From NZQO01 sp964639255 (GTDB lineage Bacteria > Bacteroidota > Bacteroidia > Flavobacteriales > Flavobacteriaceae), in assembly GCA_964639255.1 (NCBI GenBank), contig CAZXDP010000042.1:1-22890 (forward strand): 22,890 bases of DNA, read 5' to 3'. The notes beneath the pieces are model-generated. The model was not told where the DNA came from, ran no database searches, and worked only from the letters and a program-made list of their open reading frames with translations. Positions 7,947 to 15,151 of the stretch are shown here, one piece after another. The position numbers and the translations under genes are program-made. Position 1 is the stretch's first letter; each line of letters begins with the position of its first letter.

Positions 7947-9079
7947 TAACGTAAAATACTGAAAAAATACAGAGAATGGTCGGGTAGGAGCTCTGGATGA
8001 AAAATGGAAATAAGGTCTCGCAATACCCAATCGGGTCTATTGGGCGCTATCTCGTAATAGAGCAGCCCCCCAGTTTCGCCTTTTCTTAAAGTATAATTGT
8101 ATACTCTATTTTCCTGTAACGCCCGGAACTCGGCATACACGGGATGCGCCTTACGCAACTGTGCTAACGATTCGAATTGTCCCGGCGCAATCCAGTAGTC
8201 GGCATTTTGTCCCTTTTCCAAAACCGATTCCAAATTGAGCGATAGGCTACCGGTACCCTGGGTGTCACTCCAAAGGTAATTGGCATTAGCATCGGCTATA
8301 AATTGTGCTGCCCAGCTATCGCCCTGCGGCAGGTACCATACATCTTTGTACATAGCTCCCGCCAAAACAGTGGGATGCTTTGTCGCAGACTGCGCCAATT
8401 TCTTGGCCTCCCTATAACTTGTTTCTATGACGTTGAACAAGCTATCGGCCTCTTTTTCCTTTTCAAACAATACGCCAAAGAACTTGATCCATTCGGCTTT
8501 CCCTAATGGATGTGTTTCGGTCCAATCTGCGTTGTACAATACAGGAATCCCCGTTTTTTGTATGGTTTGTACTGTTTTATTGTCACCTTCCACGGCAAAG
8601 GTCACGACGGCATCGGGCGAAAGTTCGATGAGCACTTCGGTATTGATGGATTCATTTTGGCCCAGTTCCTTGATTTCCCCATCGGCAATTCGCTTACGTG
8701 TGGCTTCAGAAGAGATATGGTCTAGGTTGGGAAATCCTGTGAGCGCGCTACCTACATCCAGCATCTCTAGGGAGGGTACGTGTGTGGTCGATGTAACGAC
8801 AATTTCTGAAATAGGAACCTCTACAATGGCATCGTATGCCTCGGGAGGTTTTATAGAATTTCCTTTCGGCACCAGGGCATATCGAAAATTTGTCTCGGCT
8901 CCCGGCCACGGATTGGTTATGGTGAGTTCTTTATACCCATCCCGTTGTGTGACAGAGAAACCGTTGGCATAACGCAAGGTAACAGAAGCGGTGGCCTTTT
9001 CGACTGTGGGAGGCTTGTTGGAGGTTTCCTTGCAAGCTAAAAAAAAATATAAGAAGGATAGAAAATAGAATTTTTGCAT
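7946..9079 (-). CDS. btuF: Cobalamin-binding lipoprotein of the ABC importer
   Basis: This is the periplasmic, membrane-anchored substrate-binding protein that passes cobalamin to BtuCD. Starting at the ATG at 9079 (two codons inside a TTG), the 377-residue product has a lipoprotein signal MQKFYFLSFLYFFLAC with the lipidated Cys at residue 16. The TroA/BtuF-like body includes EIVVTSTTHVPSLEMLDVG, LIELSPDAVVTF, TGIPVLYNADW, a WYLPQGDSW stretch and the C-terminal IAPNRPDWVLRDL. Compared with E. coli BtuF (about 266 residues) it is longer, mainly by about 80 N-terminal residues containing LRYANGFSV, a pattern common in Bacteroidota homologues. It is first in a three-gene operon and is transcribed away from btuB. 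Confidence 0.9.
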   Translation of the reverse strand: MQKFYFLSFLYFFLACKETSNKPPTVEKATASVTLRYANGFSVTQRDGYKELTITNPWPGAETNFRYALVPKGNSIKPPEAYDAIVEVPISEIVVTSTTHVPSLEMLDVGSALTGFPNLDHISSEATRKRIADGEIKELGQNESINTEVLIELSPDAVVTFAVEGDNKTVQTIQKTGIPVLYNADWTETHPLGKAEWIKFFGVLFEKEKEADSLFNVIETSYREAKKLAQSATKHPTVLAGAMYKDVWYLPQGDSWAAQFIADANANYLWSDTQGTGSLSLNLESVLEKGQNADYWIAPGQFESLAQLRKAHPVYAEFRALQENRVYNYTLRKGETGGLLYYEIAPNRPDWVLRDLISIFHPELLPDHSLYFFSILR

Positions 9080-9153
9080 GTTCAAAAATAGCGTTTAAAC
9101 TATATTTCAAACAAGATTTTTAAGATAGAATACTTTTTGGGTGTTATGGATGC

Positions 9154-9161
9154 CAAAAATA
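9154..9161 (-). promoter_or_regulatory. Candidate btuF operon -7 box
   Basis: Reads TATTTTTG on the minus strand, matching TAnnTTTG. It would give a start near 9147 and a leader of about 68 bases, too short to hold a cobalamin riboswitch. No clear -33 TTTG is present. Confidence 0.45.
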
Positions 9162-9194
9162 GTATGCTATAAGGATGACTTTGCGAAAAAAAAG

Positions 9195-9202
9195 TATCTT
9201 CG
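9195..9202 (+). promoter_or_regulatory. Candidate promoter -7 box for the btuB riboswitch transcript
   Basis: TATCTTCG is one base from TAnnTTTG. Transcription would begin at about 9207, right at the 5' end of riboswitch helix P1, which supports it. The nearest TTTG (9180-9183) is only 11 bases upstream, shorter than the usual spacer, so the -33 element is uncertain. Confidence 0.45.
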
Positions 9203-9205
9203 CGA

Positions 9206-9399
9206 TTGAAATTTGGTGTACAGCATCGCTTCGCGGTGTTGTGCTGAAAAGGGAATTCGGTGAGAGACCGAAGCTGTTCCCGCAACTGTAAGCCTTACCC
9301 ACCCCACGAGGTTGGTATTGTGCCACTTTAAACCACTGTTTGCTCATTGCAAATGGGAAGGTGCACGCCAGGCGAGCCAGGAGACCTGCCAATTTTCAA
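9206..9399 (+). promoter_or_regulatory. Cobalamin (B12) riboswitch
   Basis: The conserved landmarks appear in order: AAAAGGGAA near 9247, GGTGAGAGACC near 9259, GCTGTTCCCGCAACTGTAA from 9273, a CCACTG near 9333 followed by a TTTGC/GCAAA hairpin, GGGAAGGTG near 9355, and the B12 box AGCCAGGAGACCTGCC at 9375-9390. The closing helix P1 is strong: bases 9206-9216 pair with 9389-9399 at 10 of 11 positions. It precedes btuB, where binding of a cobalamin would be expected to reduce receptor synthesis when B12 is plentiful. The preferred ligand (adenosyl- or other cobalamin) cannot be read directly. Confidence 0.95.
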
Positions 9400-9495
9400 A
9401 AATTTATGTCAAACTTTCGGGATAAAAGTTGAGATTATTTGGCGGCCTACCTATGGTGCTCAATCTTCCTTCTATTTCGTTTTAAATTGTTTAAA

Positions 9496-11421
9496 ATGAA
9501 AAAAACTATTTTCATTGGCCTATGTATAGGCACTTGGGGAATTTTATTTGCCCAACAAGAACCGTTTCAAAAATTGGATTCGGTGGTACTAGATACCAAA
9601 ATGCCCTTGGCGCGAAAAAACAGCGGTAAGGTAATTACGAAAATTTCTGAAGAAACCCTCGAGCGCAATGCTGGAAAATCTGTGGCTGAAGTGCTCAACG
9701 AGGTGGCCGGTATTGAAATTAACGGAGCACGTAGCAACGCAGGACAAAATCTATCGTACTATGTTCGCGGCGGTAGAAACAGACAGGTTGTAATTATGGT
9801 AGACGGGGTGCAAATGAACGATCCCTCGCAAATTGCGAACGATTACGACTTGCGGTTGGTTCCCCTTACCACGGTTGCGGAAATTGAAATTATAAAAGGC
9901 GCTAGCAGCGTACTCTATGGTAGCGGTGCGGCCACTGCCGTAATTAATATTACTACGAAAAAAGCTGCGAAGAAACCGATAGCAGCTACCTTTTCATCGG
10001 TGGTGGGAAGTAACAAACCCGCCGGAGAGAGCCAGTTCGATGCCGAAACCTTTACCAATTTTGCAACGGTAAACGGAACGCTAGGCGGCCTTTTTTACAA
10101 TGCACAATTTACAAATACCTATACCGACGGACTTTCGGCGGTAGCGGCCCCAGAAGGGGAGGCTCCGTTCGAAGCTGACATCTTTAACCGATACGACGGT
10201 AGGGTGCAGGTAGGATACAAAATTAACGAGCGAATATCCGTATCGCAATTTTTCAGCTTCAATACATTTAAGGCCGATTTTGATAATTTCGACTATACCG
10301 ATGCCGATAATCGAAGCATAACCGACCAACTAAAGACAGGAGGCAATTTTACTTGGAAATACAAGAAGGGTACCTATGTTTTCAATGATAGTTATACTTG
10401 GATTGAGCGGCAAATTACCTCAGATTTTCCCTCCAAATTCGATAGCCGGGCCTATACCTTCGATACATACCTAAATCACCAAGTGAGCACAAACTGGACT
10501 GTCTTGCTAGGGTTGAACGGGAACTTCAGCAGTTTTAATTCCTTCTCAGTGCCATTTGGGGAAACCAATTTCGTACAGGAGGTAACCGATGATACCGCCA
10601 ATTTTGATATTATCGATCCTTATCTCAACGTGGTATATACTTCGAATTTTGGATTGAGCTTGAACGTGGGCGGCCGTTTGAATATCCATAGCGATTATGG
10701 CACCCACGTGGTGTATAATGTAAATCCGTCGTACTCCATCCCAATTGGGCAGCACAACCTAAAATTCTTGGCCAGCTACAGTACGGCTTACATTACTCCG
10801 TCGCTGTTTCAATTGTATGACCCGCTTTATGGAAACGAAGACTTAGAGCCGGAGGAGAACAGGACTATTGAAGGCGGCTTTGAACTATCACGAGGTGCCG
10901 ATTTCCGTTTTAGTGTGGTATATTTCAACCGGAATGAAGAAAACTTTATCGATTTTGTTACGATAGATCCAGACTTGTTTATATCGCAATACCAAAATAT
11001 CGACACTCAATTTGAAAGTAGCGGTGTGGAGATAGAAGTGATGAAAGCATTTGGGCCTAAATGGCAAATTACCGCCAATTATACAAACACCCAGGCCGAT
11101 GAGCGATTTGCGCTTCGTATTCCAGAACACAAGGCAAACGCGGCATTAACGTACCGATTGAAGCCAAACGCCCGCTTGGGGCTAACCTATCAATATGTTG
11201 GCGAGCGGGGCGATCGTTTTTTCAATCCCAATACCTTTGAAACCGAAACCGTTACCTTAAGCAGTTTCAATCTCTTGGAATTTACCGCATCCTTAGATGC
11301 CACAGAGAACATTACCCTTTTTGCAGGACTCTCCAATATTTTAGATGCTGAATATGAGGAAATTTACCGATTCCAAACACAAGGCAGAAATGCGCGGATA
11401 GGATTTACATTTTCATTTTAG
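9496..11421 (+). CDS. btuB: TonB-dependent outer-membrane vitamin B12 receptor
   Basis: This outer-membrane receptor takes up cobalamin using energy passed from TonB-ExbBD. The ATG at 9496 gives 641 residues with a clean signal peptide MKKTIFIGLCIGTWGILFAQ. A TonB-box-like stretch (LDSVVLDT) follows near residue 30. The plug domain is at about 40-150 (SVAEVLNEVAGIEINGA, YYVRGGRNRQVVIMVDGVQMNDPS, EIEIIKGASSVLYGSGAATAVINI). A 22-strand-type barrel follows, ending in IGFTFSF with the terminal aromatic residue typical of outer-membrane barrels. It lacks the N-terminal carboxypeptidase-D-like domain of SusC-type receptors. The cobalamin riboswitch directly upstream and the divergent btuFCD make B12, rather than iron chelates, the likely substrate. 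Confidence 0.93.
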   Translation: MKKTIFIGLCIGTWGILFAQQEPFQKLDSVVLDTKMPLARKNSGKVITKISEETLERNAGKSVAEVLNEVAGIEINGARSNAGQNLSYYVRGGRNRQVVIMVDGVQMNDPSQIANDYDLRLVPLTTVAEIEIIKGASSVLYGSGAATAVINITTKKAAKKPIAATFSSVVGSNKPAGESQFDAETFTNFATVNGTLGGLFYNAQFTNTYTDGLSAVAAPEGEAPFEADIFNRYDGRVQVGYKINERISVSQFFSFNTFKADFDNFDYTDADNRSITDQLKTGGNFTWKYKKGTYVFNDSYTWIERQITSDFPSKFDSRAYTFDTYLNHQVSTNWTVLLGLNGNFSSFNSFSVPFGETNFVQEVTDDTANFDIIDPYLNVVYTSNFGLSLNVGGRLNIHSDYGTHVVYNVNPSYSIPIGQHNLKFLASYSTAYITPSLFQLYDPLYGNEDLEPEENRTIEGGFELSRGADFRFSVVYFNRNEENFIDFVTIDPDLFISQYQNIDTQFESSGVEIEVMKAFGPKWQITANYTNTQADERFALRIPEHKANAALTYRLKPNARLGLTYQYVGERGDRFFNPNTFETETVTLSSFNLLEFTASLDATENITLFAGLSNILDAEYEEIYRFQTQGRNARIGFTFSF

Positions 11422-11440
11422 AATTATAAAAGAAAGGAAA

Positions 11441-11462
11441 ACCCGGGAGTAATCTCCCGGGT
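11441..11462. terminator. Bidirectional terminator between btuB and the S41 protease gene
   Basis: ACCCGGGAG and CTCCCGGGT form a perfect 9-bp stem with a TAAT loop between two convergent genes. On the minus strand it is followed by a T-rich tract (TTTTCCTTTCTTTT). On the plus strand it is followed by GTTCGTTTATT, so it is stronger for the leftward gene. Confidence 0.8.
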
Positions 11463-11468
11463 GTTCGT

Positions 11469-12872
11469 TTATTGTTCTGCGATCATAATTCCATTAAGGG
11501 GATCTTGAGCCTCACTGCCGGAAATTTCTTCCATATCAGAACGGGGTTGTCTAAAGGGAGCTGGGCCGGGTTGCGGTACAATTTGGTTTAAGGTTGCCGC
11601 AAGCAATGGTTCGTCTATATCGCCTAAGGTTCCTAAGTTGCTGTAATCTTCGGTCATTTCAATATCGGGGGGGAGGCCATTTATAAAGTCGGTTACACCA
11701 TTGGCATTTGCCGTTTTGAAAACCAACGGCAACATCGCATACGTATGGGCCGGATTGGCTAACTCGCGCGAAAATGCAGGTGCGGGTGCGTCGTAGAGCA
11801 AAAAGGAAGCCTGGAATTTTCCTGTCGTGGTGCCACCTACCTGAGTAACAGTAATGTAAGGGTCTAAGCCGTTTATCACCAATTCACTGGCCGAAGCGGT
11901 TCGCCGCGTAGCAATTACATATACCTGCATTAGATTTAAGCTGTTAATCGCCTCGCCCGTACTTATAGTGCTGTCGAAAAAGGCATCCTCGGCAAAGGCA
12001 TCTTGCCGGTCGTCGTTCCAAATCTCGCTGTAAAACAATTCATTGTTAAATTGTCCAGTTACCATACTGGAAAGGTCTTTCGCAGTTTCCACCGAACCAC
12101 CTCCATTATAACGTAAGTCTAAAATCACATCAGTTACCCCATCGGCCTTAAACTGGGCAAAGGCAGCATTTAGCTGCGGATCGAAATTGCGCGTAAAAGC
12201 ATTGTACATTAAATACCCAATTTTCTGACCCTCAACCGTAAGGGTTTTAGCGATATATACGGGATTTTCGGTATATTGTTCCTTGGTAAGGGATACACTA
12301 TTTCCCGTGGGCACGATGTCCTGCCCATTAAAAGTGGCCAAACCTATGCTGTAGGTTGTAGGTGCTAACAATGCGGAAAAGTTGCTATCGGTAAGTTGCA
12401 CCCCATCCACCGTATTAAATATATCACCGCGTTCCAGCCCAGCTGCAGCGGCATCGCTGTTGGGCAGGATATAGCGAACATAACCAAAGACCCTTCCGCT
12501 ACCGTCTGGGTAGAGTACCAATCCGTACTCCATTCCGTTGTTCTCGCTTACGCCGCTAAGCGCGTTTTCCAGTTCGATATAATCGTCTACCAAAATACTG
12601 AAACGATCTACTGGAGAAAGAAGGAAATCGAAAAGTGCCTCGGGCGTTTCATAATTGTCGAGAAAATTGTTCAAGTCACCTTGGTTGTTAAATGCATCGT
12701 TCGCCAATTCTGGGGTATCGGCCTTATAGAGGTAAAAATAATTTAAGCCACGGTAAATAAAATCCTGTATTTCCAGCGTGCTTGCGATTTGCGGATTGTC
12801 ATCACTATCTTCAAAACATGCGGAAATGGAAATAGCGAGTAAAAGCAGGGCTAGGAACGGTCTTTTTTTCAT
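11469..12872 (-). CDS. S41 family peptidase (C-terminal processing protease-like) lipoprotein
   Basis: This is a serine protease of the Ctp/Tsp type, which typically degrades or trims proteins in the envelope. The 467-residue product has a lipoprotein signal peptide with a probable lipidated Cys19 (ISISAC). It has a PDZ-like domain at about 112-170 (GRVFGYVRYILPNSDAAAAG, LERGDIFNTVDG) and an S41 domain at about 205-400. Catalytic candidates are Ser327 in TASASE and Lys352 in TTTGK, 25 residues apart as in E. coli Prc. ILDLRYNGGGS (250-260) is the usual substrate-groove strand. The last 60 residues are low in conserved features. It is monocistronic: terminator behind, candidate promoter in front. 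Substrates are unknown. Confidence 0.92.
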   Translation of the reverse strand: MKKRPFLALLLLAISISACFEDSDDNPQIASTLEIQDFIYRGLNYFYLYKADTPELANDAFNNQGDLNNFLDNYETPEALFDFLLSPVDRFSILVDDYIELENALSGVSENNGMEYGLVLYPDGSGRVFGYVRYILPNSDAAAAGLERGDIFNTVDGVQLTDSNFSALLAPTTYSIGLATFNGQDIVPTGNSVSLTKEQYTENPVYIAKTLTVEGQKIGYLMYNAFTRNFDPQLNAAFAQFKADGVTDVILDLRYNGGGSVETAKDLSSMVTGQFNNELFYSEIWNDDRQDAFAEDAFFDSTISTGEAINSLNLMQVYVIATRRTASASELVINGLDPYITVTQVGGTTTGKFQASFLLYDAPAPAFSRELANPAHTYAMLPLVFKTANANGVTDFINGLPPDIEMTEDYSNLGTLGDIDEPLLAATLNQIVPQPGPAPFRQPRSDMEEISGSEAQDPLNGIMIAEQ

Positions 12873-12943
12873 AGTATGGGATAGATTCGGTTTTTTGTAT
12901 AACTCATTCGGGAATAGAATGGTATTGCGAAAATAAAATAAAA

Positions 12944-12969
12944 TGTAACAAATGTAGGGGTGGTTCGTC
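12944..12969 (+). promoter_or_regulatory. Candidate ECF-type promoter of the sigma-factor operon
   Basis: TGTAAC (12944-12949) and CGTC (12966-12969) are separated by 16 bases. This is the general shape of ECF sigma promoters (AAC in the -35, CGT in the -10), as known for Bacillus SigX, SigW and SigM. A transcript would start near 12976, about 43 bases before the sigma-factor ATG. ECF operons are often self-activated, so this fits, but the match is by eye only. Confidence 0.45.
12949..12956 (-). promoter_or_regulatory. Candidate -7 box of the S41 protease gene
   Basis: Reads TACATTTG on the minus strand, a full TAnnTTTG match, giving a leader of about 70 bases. It shares a base with the -35 of the opposing ECF-type promoter candidate. 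No clear -33 TTTG is seen. Confidence 0.5.
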
Positions 12970-13018
12970 GTAAAGATAGAACAGCATACCTCTAGATGCT
13001 TTCTATGACCAACAAAAA

Positions 13019-13525
13019 ATGAACCAAAAAGAATTTTTAGGAACCGTGCTCCCTTTCAAGGATAAGCTTTACAGGCTTGCCAAACGGATCTTGGTGTCTA
13101 AGGATGAAGCAGAAGATGCCGTCCAGGAAGTATATTTGAAATTGTGGAAAGGCAAAAGTAATATTGAAAAGTACAAAAACCCAGAGGCTTTTGCCATTAC
13201 CATGACGAAAAATTATTGTCTCGACAGGCTGAAGTCGAAACAAGCCGGCACTATGAAAATCGTGCACAATACCTTTCAGCATTCGCAAAACGTAGAGAGG
13301 GAGGTAGAAGCGAACGATGGGGTGTCTATGGTTTTCAAAATTATGGAGACCCTGCCAGAACAACAGCGCATCGTACTTCAGTTACGAGATATAGAGCAGT
13401 TTGAGTTTTCTGAAATTGCCGAAATGCTCGATAGTAATGAAACCGCTATTCGTGTGAATCTTTCCCGCGCACGTAAAACCGTTCGGGAAGCATTGATTAA
13501 AAAGTACAATTATGGAATTAGCTAA
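13019..13525 (+). CDS. ECF-type RNA polymerase sigma factor
   Basis: This alternative sigma-70 family factor would direct RNA polymerase to a dedicated set of promoters. The 168-residue product has region 2 at about 10-78 (DKLYRLAKRILVSKDEAEDAVQ, EVYLKLWKGK, with the DAVQEV core typical of sigma 2). A linker follows, then region 4 at about 112-162 (LPEQQRIVLQLRDIEQFEFSEIAEML, with the helix-turn-helix SNETAIRVNLSRARKTVREAL). No region 1.1 or 3 is present, as expected for the ECF group. The gene overlaps the next by 14 bases, so the two products are probably made in linked amounts. A candidate ECF-type promoter just upstream suggests autoregulation. The regulon cannot be read from this window. 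Confidence 0.93.
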   Translation: MNQKEFLGTVLPFKDKLYRLAKRILVSKDEAEDAVQEVYLKLWKGKSNIEKYKNPEAFAITMTKNYCLDRLKSKQAGTMKIVHNTFQHSQNVEREVEANDGVSMVFKIMETLPEQQRIVLQLRDIEQFEFSEIAEMLDSNETAIRVNLSRARKTVREALIKKYNYGIS

Positions 13526-13940
13526 CATTGAACACCTACTCGAGGCGTATTTCGAGGGTAACACCACCCTCGAGGAAGAAGCCACCTTGTGCGCCTATTT
13601 CAAGAACGGAGCCGTGCCCTCGCACCTCGAGGCCTACCGACCGTTGTTTATAGGGCTTTCTGCCGCACGCACCGAAGTTTCGGAGCGCGAGGTTCGGTTG
13701 CCCACTGCGCACACCCGGTTTTGGAGATACGGTATCGCCGCCACAGTGGCAATCGCCATAGGAGTCGCAGGGTTTGTGTATACCCAACCCGAGTTAACCC
13801 CAGAAGAGAGGGAAGCGCTCGCCGCCTTCGAAAAAACCAAGGAAGCTATGAAGATGCTTTCAGAAAATTTCAATGAGGGCGCCGAAGAACTGGCCATCAT
13901 CAATCAATTTACCATCACTAAAAACAAAATATTAAAGTAA
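13512..13940 (+). CDS. Putative anti-sigma factor, one-TM protein
   Basis: The 142-residue protein has a cytoplasmic N-terminal part (1-70) beginning MELANIEHLLEAYFEGNTTLEEEATL. This looks like the short helical N-terminus of Bacteroidota anti-sigma proteins but lacks the HxxxCxxC zinc motif. One transmembrane helix lies at about 75-93 (YGIAATVAIAIGVAGFVYT), followed by a short acidic periplasmic tail of about 48 residues. The overlap with the sigma gene (14 bases), the membrane topology and the small size all fit an anti-sigma factor that holds the sigma factor at the membrane. No domain is recognised with certainty; the role is inferred from arrangement. Confidence 0.7.
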   Translation: MELANIEHLLEAYFEGNTTLEEEATLCAYFKNGAVPSHLEAYRPLFIGLSAARTEVSEREVRLPTAHTRFWRYGIAATVAIAIGVAGFVYTQPELTPEEREALAAFEKTKEAMKMLSENFNEGAEELAIINQFTITKNKILK

Positions 13941-13958
13941 TCTATAACCCGAAAAGAA

Positions 13959-14492
13959 ATGAAAAAATTTAGCCTAGTACTCGCCATTCTAATTGCGCCA
14001 TTGGTAGCCCAAGCGCAGAGCGCATTCGACTCGTTCGAAGACAAAAAAGACGTAACCTCTTTCGTAGCTACCAAAAATATGTTCAAATTGTTGAGCAAAA
14101 TGGACCTAGATTCCAATGATCCCGAAACCAAGGAATACTTGGATCTCATAAACAGTTTGGAGAACATCAAGATCTTCACTACCGATAATCCTTCCGTAGC
14201 GAAAGATATGAACCAGGCCGTTACCAGTTACGTGTCTAAGGCCAGCGGGCTCGCAGAGTTAATGCGTGTTAAGGACGAAGGTAAGAACATCAAGTTTTAC
14301 AGCAAGGAAGGTAAGAGCGAGAACCACGTGAGCGAACTGCTTATGCACCTTGACGGAAAAATTGACGGTAAGGATATGTCTGTTATAATGAGCATAACAG
14401 GAAACATCGATCTCAAGAAAATTTCGAAGCTCACAAAGGACCTTAACGTACCGGGTAGCGAAGAACTTAAGAACATCGATAAAAAACAATAG
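13959..14492 (+). CDS. DUF4252 domain-containing exported protein
   Basis: The 177-residue product has a signal peptide (MKKFSLVLAILIAPLVAQAQ, cleavage near residue 20) and then a body I recognise as DUF4252. It contains KDVTSFVATKNMFKLLSKM, a LENIKIFTTD strand and a LLMHLDGKIDGKDMSVIMSITG segment, ending in a lysine-rich tail. It starts 18 bases after the putative anti-sigma gene and two bases before a second DUF4252 gene. DUF4252 proteins are common next to ECF sigma genes in Bacteroidota but have no assigned biochemical role. The product is probably soluble in the periplasm or associated with a membrane there, and may be a regulon member or a sensor for the anti-sigma factor. Confidence 0.85.
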   Translation: MKKFSLVLAILIAPLVAQAQSAFDSFEDKKDVTSFVATKNMFKLLSKMDLDSNDPETKEYLDLINSLENIKIFTTDNPSVAKDMNQAVTSYVSKASGLAELMRVKDEGKNIKFYSKEGKSENHVSELLMHLDGKIDGKDMSVIMSITGNIDLKKISKLTKDLNVPGSEELKNIDKKQ

Positions 14493-14494
14493 CT

Positions 14495-15055
14495 ATGAAC
14501 CTTGTAAAATTTGTAACCGCCATTGGTATTGCGCTCATCGCCCTATTTAGTTGCAGCAACGAAAAATCGTTACAGCGTTACCTCGTCGATAAGCAGGAGG
14601 ACGATCAGTTCCTAAAGGTAGATATCGCAACGAGCTTGCTGGAAGGAAAAAACAGCAATTTTACGCAAGAGGAAAAAGATATACTGGCCACTGTAAAGAA
14701 AATTAATGTGGTCGCATTTCCCATAAAGAGTGACAACACTGCCAGCTATGAGGCCGAAAAGGGAACCGTGAAGGAAATTCTGAAACAAGAACAATACAAA
14801 ATGTTGATGAAGATGGGCTCTAATAACCGGGGAGCCACCTTAAAGTATGTGGGGGAAGAAGATGCCATCGACGAGCTTATTGTTTTTGCCAGCGACGATG
14901 AAAAAGGATTCGCGGTATTTCGACTGCTGGGAGACGATATGCGACCAGACCAAATGGTGAAGCTCATGAATTCTATAGAACGTGGCGATATGGATGTCTC
15001 TAAACTATCAGGTCTTGGCGAACTGTTCGAAAGCTTCAATAGCGAAACACAATAA
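14495..15055 (+). CDS. DUF4252 domain-containing lipoprotein
   Basis: The 186-residue product carries a lipoprotein signal (MNLVKFVTAIGIALIALFSC, Cys at residue 20). It is diverged but follows the same plan as the preceding protein: a KKINVVAFPIKSDN strand where the other has LENIKIFTTDN, a helix with MLMKMG, then DELIVFASDDEKGFAVFRLLGDD, and a closing MVKLMNSIE where the other has KKISKLTKD. It therefore looks like a second, lipid-anchored DUF4252 copy. Only two bases separate the genes, so they are co-translated or nearly so. A soluble plus lipid-anchored pair suggests a two-part envelope component; this is inference. Confidence 0.85.
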   Translation: MNLVKFVTAIGIALIALFSCSNEKSLQRYLVDKQEDDQFLKVDIATSLLEGKNSNFTQEEKDILATVKKINVVAFPIKSDNTASYEAEKGTVKEILKQEQYKMLMKMGSNNRGATLKYVGEEDAIDELIVFASDDEKGFAVFRLLGDDMRPDQMVKLMNSIERGDMDVSKLSGLGELFESFNSETQ

Positions 15056-15083
15056 AAATTATCCAGATAGCTTCGGAAAAAAA

Positions 15084-15118
15084 TTCGCGAGGAGCATTGC
15101 ATCCTCGCGGATTTCTTA
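15084..15118. terminator. Bidirectional terminator between the sigma operon and purB
   Basis: CGCGAGGA (15086-15093) and TCCTCGCG (15102-15109) form a perfect 8-bp stem with an 8-base loop. On the minus strand it is followed by seven T residues, good for purB. On the plus strand it is followed by ATTTCTTATTT, which is weaker. Confidence 0.8.
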
Positions 15119-15151
15119 TTTCTCAGAACATTTTTGGTAGGGCGAGAAAAT

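Larger units (their letters stand above)
9080..9495. other. Divergent control region between btuF and btuB
   Basis: This 416-base stretch contains no gene that I can support. It holds two candidate divergent -7 boxes (9154-9161 leftward, 9195-9202 rightward), the cobalamin riboswitch (about 9206-9399) and about 96 bases of btuB leader. In that leader AACTTT (about 9411-9416) can pair with AAAGTT (about 9425-9430). No classical terminator with a T-run lies between the riboswitch and btuB, so control of translation is more likely than attenuation. Confidence 0.7.

Noticed and set aside
8427..8972. A 181-codon open frame opposite btuF
   Set aside because: It is antisense to a well-supported lipoprotein gene; the translation is Ser/Thr-rich without family features.
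9439..9495. An upstream TTG start that would extend btuB by 19 residues
   Set aside because: The added residues are hydrophobic but disrupt the standard MKK signal peptide, which begins at the ATG at 9496; the extension lies in the riboswitch leader.
12396..12746. A 116-codon open frame opposite the S41 protease gene
   Set aside because: It lies within the PDZ-coding part of a clear protease gene and has no independent start signals or recognisable protein features.
13540..13635. Three copies of CTCGAGG in the anti-sigma gene as a possible repeat or site
   Set aside because: All three encode Leu-Glu pairs within recurring LEAY/LEEE stretches and have no regular spacing; explained by coding sequence.
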